Assembly: GCF_021531655.1 (NCBI RefSeq)
Contig: NZ_JADYUF010000055.1
Span: forward strand, 1-18,765
Length of the DNA stretch: 18,765 nucleotides
DNA from: Leyella stercorea
Lineage (GTDB): Bacteria; Bacteroidota; Bacteroidia; Bacteroidales; Bacteroidaceae
Direction of reading: 5' to 3'
Of this stretch, positions 7,137 to 15,835 are shown in pieces; within the stretch, counting starts at the first letter, position 1, and every line of letters begins with the position of its first letter. Below the pieces are notes generated by a model. That model was not told the origin of the DNA. It was given only the letters and a program-made list of their open reading frames with translations, and made no database searches. The position numbers and the translations under genes are program-made.

Positions 7137-7250
7137 GCAATGCCATATCAATTTGAGCTGAAAACAAGACATATACAACGATAGTTTTAAGATGTAAAAA
7201 GAACTATATCTTTTAGAAAATAACAACAAGTTAATCAAAACACAACAGCA

Positions 7251-8216
7251 ATGAATCATTCTACATGCAAGACTGTGTTGACAGCCATTTTATCCCTCGC
7301 CGTGTCGCTCACGTCAATGGCACAGGGCAAGTTCGTACCGTTCAAGTATGGCAATTTCGATACTTGGGTGACACGTCAGATACACGAGTCGGCTGTTATC
7401 GGCGGACAGACCAAGACCCTCTACGAGATAGGACCCAACCGATCGCTCTCTGGCAACAACCCATACGTCAACCTCGGCGGTTCGCCCTGGGGCACCAGCA
7501 ACGTCATGGCTAAGGTGTCGGGCATCACCAAGACCAACAATTCGGTGTATCGCGACAACCACGCATCGGGCCATTGCGCCAAGATGACTACACATATCGA
7601 GACCTGCAAGGTTCTGGGACTCATCAACATCAAGGTGCTTGCAGCCGGAAGCATATTCCTCGGCGACATGAAGGAGCCTATCACAGGCACCAAGGACGGC
7701 CCCAAGGCGCTCAACTTCGGCATCCCCTTCACACACCGTCCTAAGGCATTGCGCTACGACTACAAGGTACAGGTGCCCGGAACCCCCAACCGTATTCGTC
7801 AGACCGGATTCTCGAAGGTGACCACAGTGCCCGGACCCGACTACTGCATAGCAATGCTGCTGCTGCAGAAGCGCCACGAGGACGCCAACGGCAACATCAC
7901 CGCACAGCGCGTAGGCACCGTCGTTGTGAAGTACGGCAAGTCTACCGGCGGATGGGTTGAGGACGCTACCTACGAGATTCATTACGGCAACATCACCGGC
8001 AAGTCGTTCTACAACGCTGCCACTATGGGGCTGCGCTCTCACGACTACGCCCGCAACTCTAAGGGAAAGAGCGTGCTCGTGAAGGAAACCGGATGGGCTC
8101 CGGCCGACGCTACGCCTACACACATAGTGCTGCAGTTCTCGTCGAGCCACGGCGGAGCATACGTTGGCACTGTAGGCAACACGTTCTGGGTGGACAATGT
8201 TGGTCTTGTATATTAA
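7251..8216 (+). CDS. PCMD-domain (putative carbohydrate metabolism domain) exported protein
   Basis: A 321-residue secreted protein. Residues 1-25 are a signal peptide ending SLTSMAQ; there is no lipobox cysteine, so it is not a surface lipoprotein of the usual type. The mature part begins VPFKYGNFDTWVT, then shows GGSPWGTSN, a cysteine-containing stretch around HCAKMTTHIETCKV, the GSIFLGDM block, PKALRYDYKV and a terminal FWVDNVGLVY strand. This is the pattern of the PCMD jelly-roll domain found in Bacteroidetes glycan-use loci; function is presumed carbohydrate binding, unproven. It opens a run of five envelope genes on this strand, 94 bp before the beta-barrel gene. Its long leader contains palindrome array 1. 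Confidence 0.75.
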   Translation: MNHSTCKTVLTAILSLAVSLTSMAQGKFVPFKYGNFDTWVTRQIHESAVIGGQTKTLYEIGPNRSLSGNNPYVNLGGSPWGTSNVMAKVSGITKTNNSVYRDNHASGHCAKMTTHIETCKVLGLINIKVLAAGSIFLGDMKEPITGTKDGPKALNFGIPFTHRPKALRYDYKVQVPGTPNRIRQTGFSKVTTVPGPDYCIAMLLLQKRHEDANGNITAQRVGTVVVKYGKSTGGWVEDATYEIHYGNITGKSFYNAATMGLRSHDYARNSKGKSVLVKETGWAPADATPTHIVLQFSSSHGGAYVGTVGNTFWVDNVGLVY

Positions 8217-8274
8217 AATGCATGGCTTGTCAGCCAGTTGTACTGGCCTTATATATTAATAATGTAAGCAAGCA

Positions 8275-8302
8275 ATTCAAAACTCAAAACTCAAAATTCA
8301 AA
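8275..8302 (-). repeat. Heptamer repeat (AWTCAAA)x4, inverted relative to 1356-1383
   Basis: Units ATTCAAA, ACTCAAA, ACTCAAA and ATTCAAA, then a partial ACTCA. This is the reverse complement of the TTTTGAA heptamer at 1356-1383, with T/C variation. It ends 8 bp before the beta-barrel start codon, inside its likely translation-initiation region. Confidence 0.8.
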
Positions 8303-8310
8303 ACTCATCC

Positions 8311-9483
8311 ATGCTCCATCGCTCACTAATCGCAATAGCCGTCATGCTGTTTTCGGCAATGCCGATGGCGGCGGCAGAGCCGGTCGACACCGCAGCCGTA
8401 GACACTTCAGCAGTGAAGACAACGCATAAGCGCGGATTCATGACCCGCTTTCTCGACTACTTCAACGATGCCAACAAGGAGAAGAAGAACAAGCGCTTCG
8501 ACTTCAGCATAATAGGCGGACCACACTACAGCACCGACACCAAGCTCGGACTGGGACTCGTGGCTGCCGGACTCTATCGTTCCGACCCCACCGACTCGCT
8601 CTCGGCACCCAGCAACGTGTCGCTCTTCGGCGACGTCTCGACCGTGGGCTTCTACATGCTCGGCGTTCGCGGCACGCACAAGTTCCCCCGCGACACCCAT
8701 CGCATTGACTATACGCTCTACTTCTATTCCTTCCCCTGCTACATCTGGGGCTTGGGCTACGACATGGGCGACAACGACGACAACAAGAGCAAGATGAAAC
8801 GGTGGCAGGCGCAGGCCAAAGCCAGCTGGCTCATACGCACAACCGACAATCTGTTCGTAGGTCCTACCGTAGCATTCGACTACGTTTGGGGCCACGACAT
8901 GGACCGTCCTGAACTCATCGAGGGCCAGCGCCGCGTATCGTTCAACTCCGGTGCCGGACTGACTCTGCTCTACGACACGCGCGACAATCTCACAGCGCCG
9001 CACGAAGGCGTATTCCTTCAGGTGCAGCAGTTGTTCCGACCCAAGTTCATGGGCAACAAATGCGCCTTCTCAACTACCGATTTGCGCATGGACGCCTATC
9101 TGCCCATGTGGAAGGGAGCCACTCTTGCAGGCGACCTGCGCACGCAGTTCAACTTCGGCAACCCCCAATGGTCGATGCTTGCACTCCTTGGCGACAGCTA
9201 TTCCATGCGCGGATACTATCAGGGCAGATACCGCGACAAGCACAAAGTGGAGGCGCAGATAGAGCTGCGACAGCACGTATGGCGACGCAACGGCATCGTG
9301 CTGTGGGCAGGAGCAGGCACAGTGTTCCCCAAGTTCAGCCAGATAAAGATGAACCATATACTGCCCAACTACGGCATAGGCTATCGCTGGGAATTCAAGA
9401 AGAACGTCAACGTACGTCTTGACTACGGACTCGGCAAATCAGGACAGAGCGGATTTATCTTCAATATAAACGAAGCTTTCTAA
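8311..9483 (+). CDS. BamA/TamA-type outer-membrane beta-barrel (bacterial surface antigen family), no POTRA
   Basis: A 390-residue outer-membrane protein. Signal peptide 1-22 (ends MPMAAA), then a short charged linker and a barrel with alternating aromatic strands: SIIGGPHYSTDTKLGLGLVAAGLY, then FNSGAGLTLLYDTRDN (a very typical surface-antigen strand), GDSYSMRGYYQGRYRDK (the conserved barrel motif with the RGxY-type turn), WAGAGTVFP, NYGIGYRWEF and the terminal GFIFNINEAF ending in Phe, as needed for barrel assembly. There are no POTRA repeats and the size fits a stand-alone C-terminal barrel, so it is not BamA itself. It probably serves as an outer-membrane channel or export component. It lies 43 bp before the SusC gene and is probably in one transcript with it. 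Confidence 0.83.
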   Translation: MLHRSLIAIAVMLFSAMPMAAAEPVDTAAVDTSAVKTTHKRGFMTRFLDYFNDANKEKKNKRFDFSIIGGPHYSTDTKLGLGLVAAGLYRSDPTDSLSAPSNVSLFGDVSTVGFYMLGVRGTHKFPRDTHRIDYTLYFYSFPCYIWGLGYDMGDNDDNKSKMKRWQAQAKASWLIRTTDNLFVGPTVAFDYVWGHDMDRPELIEGQRRVSFNSGAGLTLLYDTRDNLTAPHEGVFLQVQQLFRPKFMGNKCAFSTTDLRMDAYLPMWKGATLAGDLRTQFNFGNPQWSMLALLGDSYSMRGYYQGRYRDKHKVEAQIELRQHVWRRNGIVLWAGAGTVFPKFSQIKMNHILPNYGIGYRWEFKKNVNVRLDYGLGKSGQSGFIFNINEAF

Positions 9484-9526
9484 GCAGCCCCTTAACAATC
9501 CTTTTGAACTAACAATACTTTATATA

Positions 9527-12325
9527 ATGATTTTGAACAAAAAGCTAATCATGGCTTTGCTCGCGACGGGCATTAGTGCAAACACATTTGCAGCCGAAGA
9601 CTCAGACAATCCCGACCAGACAGACTCGTATCGCGACACGCTCAAGATTAACGAGATAGTCGTAGTGGGCTATGGCAAGATGCGCCGAAAGGACGTCACC
9701 AGCTCAATCACTACCATCCAGTCGGCCGATCTCAACAAGGGTGTGTACACATCGCCTGCACAATTGCTGCAAGGCAAGGTGCCCGGACTCACCGTTTCAA
9801 ACAGCGGCGACCCCAACGCCGCTCCTTCCATCACCCTGCGAGGCGCTTCAACACTGCGCACGGGTGCAGCTATGGAACCTTATTATATAGTCGACGGCGT
9901 GCCAGGTGTCGACCTCTCGCTCGTAGCAACCGACGATATCGAGTCAATCGATATCCTTCGCGACGCTACAGCCACCGCCATCTACGGCTCAAAGGCAGCC
10001 AACGGCGTTATCATCGTCACCACAAAGCACGGCTCGGCAGGCTCGGCTCGCGTCACATACAACGGCTATGCAGCCGTAGAGTCAGTGGCTAAGTATCTCG
10101 ACCTCGCCTCAGCCGACGAGCTAAGAGCATACGCCAAGCAGCACAACTTTACACTGCCAAACGATATGGGCGGCAATGTCGACTGGCAGAAGGAGGTGCA
10201 GCGCACCGGACTGTCGCACAGTCACAACCTCGCCGTGTCGGGTGGCAACGCCCGTTCGGGCTACAACGTGTCGCTGAGCTACCTCAACCATCAGGGCATA
10301 ATACGCTCGTCAGAACTTGAACGTTTCGGAGCACGTGCGCTGGCACATTCTAAAGTGTTGAAGGATCATCTGCAGTTGTCGCTCGGCGTAAACGGTAGCC
10401 AGACCACCAAGAAAGGTATTGAAGCGCAGGAGCAGGGCGTCAGCGTCACAGATGCAATGGTCTACTACTCGCCATGTCAACCCGTGCGCAACAACAACGG
10501 CTCATGGAGCGAGTCAACCAGCACAACCCAGTACTACAACCCGCTCTCGATGATCAACGAGGATACCAATCAGAACATCTACCGACGCATGCAGCTCACC
10601 GGAAAGGGTGAACTCACCATCCTGCCTGACCTCACCTGGACCGCACAATACTCTTATCTGTACAACCAGAACGTCCTGTCGGAGTATCACTCTATCAAAT
10701 CGCAGATTGTGAAGACACACGGTCAGGCCACACGCTCTACATATATGGACAACAAGCAGGTGTTCGAAACCTTCGGCAACTTCACACACAGCTTCCCCGG
10801 CTATCACCGGCTGGGCGTCATGCTGGGCTATTCGTGGGAACAGAACAACGAGAACGACGGCTTCGGACTTACCGTCAAGGACTTCTACAACGACGCCGTG
10901 AAGTACTACAACCTCACATATGCCAACCAGATTGACGGCATTGACGCCGTAGAGAGCGGCGCCGAGTCTACACTTCGAATGATTTCGTTCTACGGACGCG
11001 TCAACTACTCGTTCGCTTCGCGCTACAACTTCCAGGCAACATTGCGCCGCGACGGTTCATCGGCATTCGGCAAGAACCACCGTTGGGCTACATTCCCCTC
11101 GTTTTCGGCTGCTTGGCGCATTGCCGAAGAGGAATGGGTGCGCAACCTCGGCATCTTCTCCGACCTCAAGCTGCGCGTCGGCTACGGCGTATCGGGCAAC
11201 TCGCTCGGCTTCGACGCATATTCGGCACGACGCACTTACGGCGTGAGCGGATGGTTCACATACATCGACGCCAACGGAGTGGCATCCAACAAGCACACAC
11301 TTGCCGCCACCAACAACGCCAACCCCGACCTTAAATGGGAGCGCACCGGCATGTTCAACATCGGCATCGACTTCGGATTCTTCGACTCGCGACTCACAGG
11401 TACAATCGAATATTACGACAAGCGCACGTCCGACCTTATATATTATTATCCCGTCTCTACCAACCGATTCCCCTTCGGTACAATGACTGCCAACGTGGGC
11501 GACATCACCAACCGAGGCATTGAGATAACAATCAACGCCATTCCGGTTCGGAACGAGGACTGGCAGTGGACTTCGTCGCTCAATCTGTCGCACAACAGCA
11601 ACCGTGTAAAGAAACTATCCAACGCCGCTTATTCTGTAAGCTATCAGGATTTGGCTTACCCCTGGATTGCAGGCAACACCGGAGTGGCTGTACAACGACT
11701 TATGGAGGGCAGCCCGATCGGACAGTTCTACACCTACGAATTTGCCGGACACGACGAGAACGGAGTTTCGCAGTTCTGGGTACACGACCCCGTTACGGGC
11801 CAGCGTACGGGCGAAAAGACCATCAAGCCAGTCGATACCGACCGCACCAAGACCGGTTCGGCACAGCCAAAGCTCACACTCGGATGGAACAACACAGTCT
11901 CTTACAAGAACTGGGATCTAACGCTCTTCTTCCAGGGAGTATTCGGCAACAAGATATTCAACGCTCTTCGGGCACAGTACAACAGCGTGACATTGATAAC
12001 GCAGGGCAAGAACGTCTTCCGCGAAGCACTCACCAAGCAGAACTTTGGCGACGTAAACTCGCAGTCGCCGTCCGACCGTTACATCGAGAACGGATCGTTC
12101 CTGCGCCTCTCGTCAATGTCGTTGAGCTACGACTTCGGCCGTCTGCACGGATGGGTCAACAACCTTTCGGTGTACGCTACTTGCAACAACGTGTTCACGC
12201 TGACATCGTATAAGGGTTGCGACCCGGAAGTTTCGCTCGGCGGACTGACCCCCGGCATCGACTGGCGCAAGGATTATTATCCACACACACGTACGTTCAT
12301 GCTCGGAATGAAGGTCAGCTTCTAA
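9527..12325 (+). CDS. SusC/RagA-family TonB-linked outer-membrane transporter
   Basis: A 932-residue TonB-dependent transporter. Signal peptide 1-22 (ends NTFAA), then an acidic linker, NEIVVVGYG (42-50; TonB-box and SusC signature), and the plug with LLQGKVPGLTV, ITLRGASTLRTG, PYYIVDGVPG and DIESIDILRDATATAIYGSK followed by AANGVIIVTTK. The 22-strand barrel follows, including QATLRRDGSSAFG and ending in RTFMLGMKVSF with a terminal Phe. The usual N-terminal carboxypeptidase-regulatory-like domain of many SusC proteins is absent, which explains the short length. With the SusD lipoprotein it would import an oligomer powered by TonB. A 133-bp spacer with 20-bp repeats separates it from susD. The ligand is unknown, and no glycoside hydrolase or protease lies nearby. 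Confidence 0.94.
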   Translation: MILNKKLIMALLATGISANTFAAEDSDNPDQTDSYRDTLKINEIVVVGYGKMRRKDVTSSITTIQSADLNKGVYTSPAQLLQGKVPGLTVSNSGDPNAAPSITLRGASTLRTGAAMEPYYIVDGVPGVDLSLVATDDIESIDILRDATATAIYGSKAANGVIIVTTKHGSAGSARVTYNGYAAVESVAKYLDLASADELRAYAKQHNFTLPNDMGGNVDWQKEVQRTGLSHSHNLAVSGGNARSGYNVSLSYLNHQGIIRSSELERFGARALAHSKVLKDHLQLSLGVNGSQTTKKGIEAQEQGVSVTDAMVYYSPCQPVRNNNGSWSESTSTTQYYNPLSMINEDTNQNIYRRMQLTGKGELTILPDLTWTAQYSYLYNQNVLSEYHSIKSQIVKTHGQATRSTYMDNKQVFETFGNFTHSFPGYHRLGVMLGYSWEQNNENDGFGLTVKDFYNDAVKYYNLTYANQIDGIDAVESGAESTLRMISFYGRVNYSFASRYNFQATLRRDGSSAFGKNHRWATFPSFSAAWRIAEEEWVRNLGIFSDLKLRVGYGVSGNSLGFDAYSARRTYGVSGWFTYIDANGVASNKHTLAATNNANPDLKWERTGMFNIGIDFGFFDSRLTGTIEYYDKRTSDLIYYYPVSTNRFPFGTMTANVGDITNRGIEITINAIPVRNEDWQWTSSLNLSHNSNRVKKLSNAAYSVSYQDLAYPWIAGNTGVAVQRLMEGSPIGQFYTYEFAGHDENGVSQFWVHDPVTGQRTGEKTIKPVDTDRTKTGSAQPKLTLGWNNTVSYKNWDLTLFFQGVFGNKIFNALRAQYNSVTLITQGKNVFREALTKQNFGDVNSQSPSDRYIENGSFLRLSSMSLSYDFGRLHGWVNNLSVYATCNNVFTLTSYKGCDPEVSLGGLTPGIDWRKDYYPHTRTFMLGMKVSF

Positions 12326-12360
12326 AACAGAGCAAGCCCTGCCAAGCCTTCACAAGCATT

Positions 12361-12420
12361 GGCTCAGCAATGCCCCAAAAGGCTCAGCAATGCCCAAAGA
12401 GGCTTAGTCAGGCCTAGTAA
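12361..12420. repeat. 20-bp tandem repeat between the SusC and SusD genes
   Basis: Three 20-bp units at 12361, 12381 and 12401. GGCTCAGCAATGCCC is identical in the first two; the third is diverged (GGCTTAGTCAGGCC). GCATTG (12356-12361) and CAATGC (12368-12373) make a 6-bp hairpin across the first unit. Confidence 0.75.
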
Positions 12421-12458
12421 GGACCCATAACATCAATAATCAATCATTAAAATTAAGA

Positions 12459-14102
12459 ATGAACAAATCGCTTCTTTTCGCGTTCGTATCATCGCTTTTG
12501 GTGCTTGCAACAAGCTGCACCAACCTCGATGTCGACGTGAAATCAAAATATACCGACTATCCAACGGAGTCGGAGGTGGCTCTTGAGGCCAAGATGGCAG
12601 ACGTGTATTATGCCTTCCGCAAGCAGTTGGGCGACAACTACAATCGCATACAGTCGTTCTCGTCAGACGAGGTTGCGGGCATCAGTTTTGGTGGCGACTA
12701 CTACGACAACGGCGAAAACGTCAACCCGACGCTCCACAACTTCAACCCCGAAGACAAACCCTTGAACTACTGGGCAGACCTTGCTTCGGGCATAACCAAG
12801 TGCAATCAGGTGATAGAAGACCTCGGCGGCGACAACGCCAAACCCGAAGTGACAGCCCCGGCACGTGTAATGCGCGCCTTCTATCACTTCATTCTGATGG
12901 ATAGTTTTGGCGATGTGCCCATACTCGACCGCCTTCCCGATGACAACAAGGCTGTAAGCCGCGAGCCACGACGCAAGGTTGCCGAGTTCATCGAGACCGA
13001 ACTGAAGGATTGTCTGCCCTTGCTCACCAAACAAGTGAACGTCGGCACCTACGGCAAACCTACCTACTGGATGGCTGAGGCGCTGCTCGTGAAGCTATAC
13101 ATCAACTGGGCTGTGTACACAGCCGACGACGTTGCCGACTACGATGCAGCCACTTCGCCCAACGAGAAGCTTGACGAATGTGTGCGTCTGTGCGACGACA
13201 TCATGCAGAACGGACCCTTCGACCTCTCTGACAGCTATCGCAAGAAGTTCCTGTACGACAACGGAGCGCACATAAAGGACTTCATCTATGCCATGCCTTA
13301 CGACAAGGTCAGCGCCCAGGGAATGAAATACGGACGCTGGCGCACATTCCGCAAGGTCGACAATGGCGAGACAATAGGCTATCTTGGTGGCAAGATGAAC
13401 CTCTCGTGCGCAGGTATATTTGCCCTCAACGAGGAGTATTCTAATCTCTTCACACTGCCCGGCGACGACCGCAACGAGATAATCCTCGGTGCCACAACCG
13501 ACGGAAAGGTGTTCATACACGACGCCGTTACGGGCGAGCCTACAGCCAATCCGTATATATACAACGGCAGTCAGCTCGTGCTTTCGAAGAAGATACACCT
13601 CGTAGACGATTCCGAGGCTGCACGCCAGCGCATCAACTGCGGCTCCAGCCCTACCGGATGGAGCCAGGGCTATCGCTCGTTGAAGTTCTATCCCAACCCC
13701 AACGAGTATTCGGGTTACAACCGCAACCAGAGCAACGACGTTCCTATCTTCCGCCTTGCCGACATCATCCTGACCAAGGCCGAGGCTCTGCTGCGTGGCG
13801 CACGTGCCACCAATGCCGACACGCCACAGTCGCTGCTCAATCAGATACGTGCCTATGTGCATGCCCCGGAGTTTGCCGGCAAGCCCACATTGCATGACCT
13901 TCTCGACGAGCGCGGACGTGAATTCGTCGACGAAAACTGGCGTCGCAACGACATGATACGCTTCGGCACATTCGAGAGCGAATATGGTTTCCACGTCAAC
14001 GGTTTCCCCGGCGCACGCTTCGACAAGTCGTGCCGCATACTGCCGGTGCCCAAGGCCATCATGGAGGAGAACCAGAACTGGGAACAGAACAAAGGTTATT
14101 AA
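12459..14102 (+). CDS. SusD/RagB-family nutrient-binding surface lipoprotein
   Basis: A 547-residue lipoprotein. The signal peptide ends in the lipobox LATSC with lipidated Cys20, followed by TNLDVDVKSKYTDYPTESEV. SusD features are the YYAFRKQLGDNYNRIQSFSSDE region, the ITKCNQVIEDL helix, ARVMRAFYHFILMDSFGDVPI (the TPR-like core), YWMAEALLVKLYINWAVY, FRLADIILTKAEALLRGA, and the C-terminal LLDERGREF with NWRRNDMIRFG. It caps the SusC pore and binds the ligand outside the cell. Start ATG 12459 follows an A-rich segment. It is 20 bp upstream of the phosphoethanolamine transferase gene, so those two are almost certainly co-transcribed. The ligand cannot be read from sequence. Confidence 0.94.
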   Translation: MNKSLLFAFVSSLLVLATSCTNLDVDVKSKYTDYPTESEVALEAKMADVYYAFRKQLGDNYNRIQSFSSDEVAGISFGGDYYDNGENVNPTLHNFNPEDKPLNYWADLASGITKCNQVIEDLGGDNAKPEVTAPARVMRAFYHFILMDSFGDVPILDRLPDDNKAVSREPRRKVAEFIETELKDCLPLLTKQVNVGTYGKPTYWMAEALLVKLYINWAVYTADDVADYDAATSPNEKLDECVRLCDDIMQNGPFDLSDSYRKKFLYDNGAHIKDFIYAMPYDKVSAQGMKYGRWRTFRKVDNGETIGYLGGKMNLSCAGIFALNEEYSNLFTLPGDDRNEIILGATTDGKVFIHDAVTGEPTANPYIYNGSQLVLSKKIHLVDDSEAARQRINCGSSPTGWSQGYRSLKFYPNPNEYSGYNRNQSNDVPIFRLADIILTKAEALLRGARATNADTPQSLLNQIRAYVHAPEFAGKPTLHDLLDERGREFVDENWRRNDMIRFGTFESEYGFHVNGFPGARFDKSCRILPVPKAIMEENQNWEQNKGY

Positions 14103-14122
14103 TAATGTGTTGACTCATTAAA

Positions 14123-15832
14123 ATGAAATTACGCTTATTACTCTCTCCACGCTTCCTCTTCTTCTATATGGTGCTGTCGCTTGCCGTTCCCAACGTGGCA
14201 TTGTGCTTCACCGAGAACACACCGCTTATGGCCGATGTGGTAGGCGTGCTGCTTCCGCTGTCGCTATACGCCCTGATTATGTCCGTTTCGCGTAATGTAG
14301 GGCGCATGGTGTGGATACTTTTCCTGCTGGTTTTCTTCGCTGCGTTCCAGATGGTGCTCGTCTATCTGTACGGCAACGGCGTGATAGCCGTTGACATGTT
14401 CCTCAATCTCGTCACCACCAACCCCGGCGAGGCTATGGAACTGCTCGACAATCTGGTGCCAGCCGTTGCAGGCGTGTTCATACTCTATCTGCCCTTGCTC
14501 ACAATAGCAGCATGGCAGTGGATAAAGGGTGTGCGCATCGACCGCCAGTTCCAGCGCAAGATGCAGCGTATGTCGCTGTATATGGTGCTGCCCTTGGCAA
14601 TAGCGCTTGCAGGATGCTATGTGGCTTATCCGCAGGGCAATGAGAAGAAGGGCAAGTTTGAATATCACATCGAGGACAATATGTATCCCGTCAATGTGTT
14701 CTACAATCTTGGTCTGGCGGTGCAGGAGAGTTCGCTGTCGGCACATTACAATGATAATGTAGCCTGTTTCCGCTTCAACGCAGTGTCGGAGCATCCGAAG
14801 GATTCTGCCGAAGTGTATGTGCTCGTGGTGGGCGAGACCGCCCGCTCGCGCAACTTCCAGCTGTATGGCTACGACCGCCCGACCAATCCGCTGCTCAGCA
14901 ATACCTCAGGACTGCTCGTGTTCAGCAACGTGCGCACGCAGTCGAACACCACACACAAGAGCGTACCGATGCTGCTGACCGCCGCAACAGCCGACGATCA
15001 CGACCGCCTGTATCGCGAAAAGGGAATACTCGCTGCCTTCCGCGAGGCAGGATTCTACACCGTGTTCCTCTCAAACCAGAAGCCCAACCACTCGTATATC
15101 GACTTCCTGGGCAACCAGGCGGACGAACATCTCTTCATACGAGAGGCTGATGACGACTCCGCAGCAGCCGCCGCTGACGGCAAAGCTAACGATGTAGTGG
15201 CTCAAACGAGCGACGAGCGCCTGCTGCCGTTCCTCAACAAGGCTATGGCTGAGGGACACAAGAAGCTGTTTGTGGTGCTGCACATGTACGGTTCGCACTT
15301 CAACTATCGCGACCGCTATCCACAATCACGTGCCCGCTTTATGCCCGACACGCCCACCGATGCAAAACCCGACAACCGTCCGCAGCTCGTCAACGCCTAC
15401 GACAACACCATTCTGCAGACCGACTACATCCTGCACAGCATCATCGAGAAGCTGCGCTCTACCCGAGCCGTTGCCGCAATGATGTACACGTCCGACCATG
15501 GCGAGAACATATTCGACGACTCGCGCCGCTTGTTCCTGCACGCTGCGCCACGTCCGTCGGAGTACGACACCGACGTGCCGCTGCTCGTGTGGACCTCGGA
15601 GGCTTACGGCCGTGAGCACGCTACGACAGTAGACGCATTGAAGTCGAACCTCAACAAGGGTGTGCAGACCAGCGCTTCGGTATTCCCGACGATGCTCAGC
15701 ATAGGCGGCATAAGCACCAAGGCACGTGTAGACAGCCTCTCGCTCACCAATCCACGTTACCGTATGGGCACGCGCCTCTATCTCAACGACCATAACCATG
15801 CAGTGCCCCTGAAGATGTACGGAATAGAGTAG
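14123..15832 (+). CDS. Phosphoethanolamine transferase (EptA/MCR-like, sulfatase fold)
   Basis: A 569-residue inner-membrane enzyme that would transfer phosphoethanolamine from phosphatidylethanolamine to lipid A or another envelope glycan. Five hydrophobic segments (about 8-28, 36-55, 62-84, 110-131, 150-168) include the family motif TTNPGEAMELLDN (98-110). The periplasmic catalytic domain starts with VLVVGETARSRNFQLYGY (E238 metal ligand). T277 in NTTHKSVP lies 39 residues after E238, the same spacing as nucleophile and metal ligand in MCR-1. YTSDHGEN supplies D458/H459; H387, H392 and H473 are also conserved. The cysteine-rich CxxGxCxDE region of proteobacterial members is here cysteine-free (ADGKANDVVAQTSDERLL), so those disulfides are lacking. 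It is 20 bp after susD, and its stop is 3 bp from the stop of the opposing ATPase gene. Confidence 0.9.
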   Translation: MKLRLLLSPRFLFFYMVLSLAVPNVALCFTENTPLMADVVGVLLPLSLYALIMSVSRNVGRMVWILFLLVFFAAFQMVLVYLYGNGVIAVDMFLNLVTTNPGEAMELLDNLVPAVAGVFILYLPLLTIAAWQWIKGVRIDRQFQRKMQRMSLYMVLPLAIALAGCYVAYPQGNEKKGKFEYHIEDNMYPVNVFYNLGLAVQESSLSAHYNDNVACFRFNAVSEHPKDSAEVYVLVVGETARSRNFQLYGYDRPTNPLLSNTSGLLVFSNVRTQSNTTHKSVPMLLTAATADDHDRLYREKGILAAFREAGFYTVFLSNQKPNHSYIDFLGNQADEHLFIREADDDSAAAAADGKANDVVAQTSDERLLPFLNKAMAEGHKKLFVVLHMYGSHFNYRDRYPQSRARFMPDTPTDAKPDNRPQLVNAYDNTILQTDYILHSIIEKLRSTRAVAAMMYTSDHGENIFDDSRRLFLHAAPRPSEYDTDVPLLVWTSEAYGREHATTVDALKSNLNKGVQTSASVFPTMLSIGGISTKARVDSLSLTNPRYRMGTRLYLNDHNHAVPLKMYGIE

Positions 15833-15835
15833 GGG

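Larger units (their letters stand above)
6780..7250. other. 471-bp intergenic region with terminator, promoter, hairpin and palindrome array
   Basis: No convincing protein gene is seen here. In order it holds the operon terminator, a promoter core, a bulged hairpin with a competing partner, five 22-bp-period palindromes, and a 115-bp A/T-rich stretch before the PCMD gene. In that last stretch TATCTTTT (7207-7214) is a weak -7 candidate. Short open frames through the palindromes are repeat translations. Confidence 0.7.

Noticed and set aside
6638..7161. Plus- and minus-strand frames crossing the intergenic region 6780-7250
   Set aside because: They run through a terminator and palindrome repeats; the peptides are repeat translations (SKGVLL- or KDSF-type) without a domain.
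7314..8150. 278-residue minus-strand open frame inside the PCMD gene
   Set aside because: Antisense shadow; the plus-strand protein has a signal peptide and family motifs, this one has none.
8233..8247. Hairpin GCCAG-TTGTA-CTGGC after the PCMD gene as a terminator
   Set aside because: The stem is only 5 bp and no T-run follows; downstream genes are on the same strand and likely co-transcribed.
13095..13994. 299-residue minus-strand open frame inside the SusD gene
   Set aside because: Shadow frame of a clear SusD gene with no family features.
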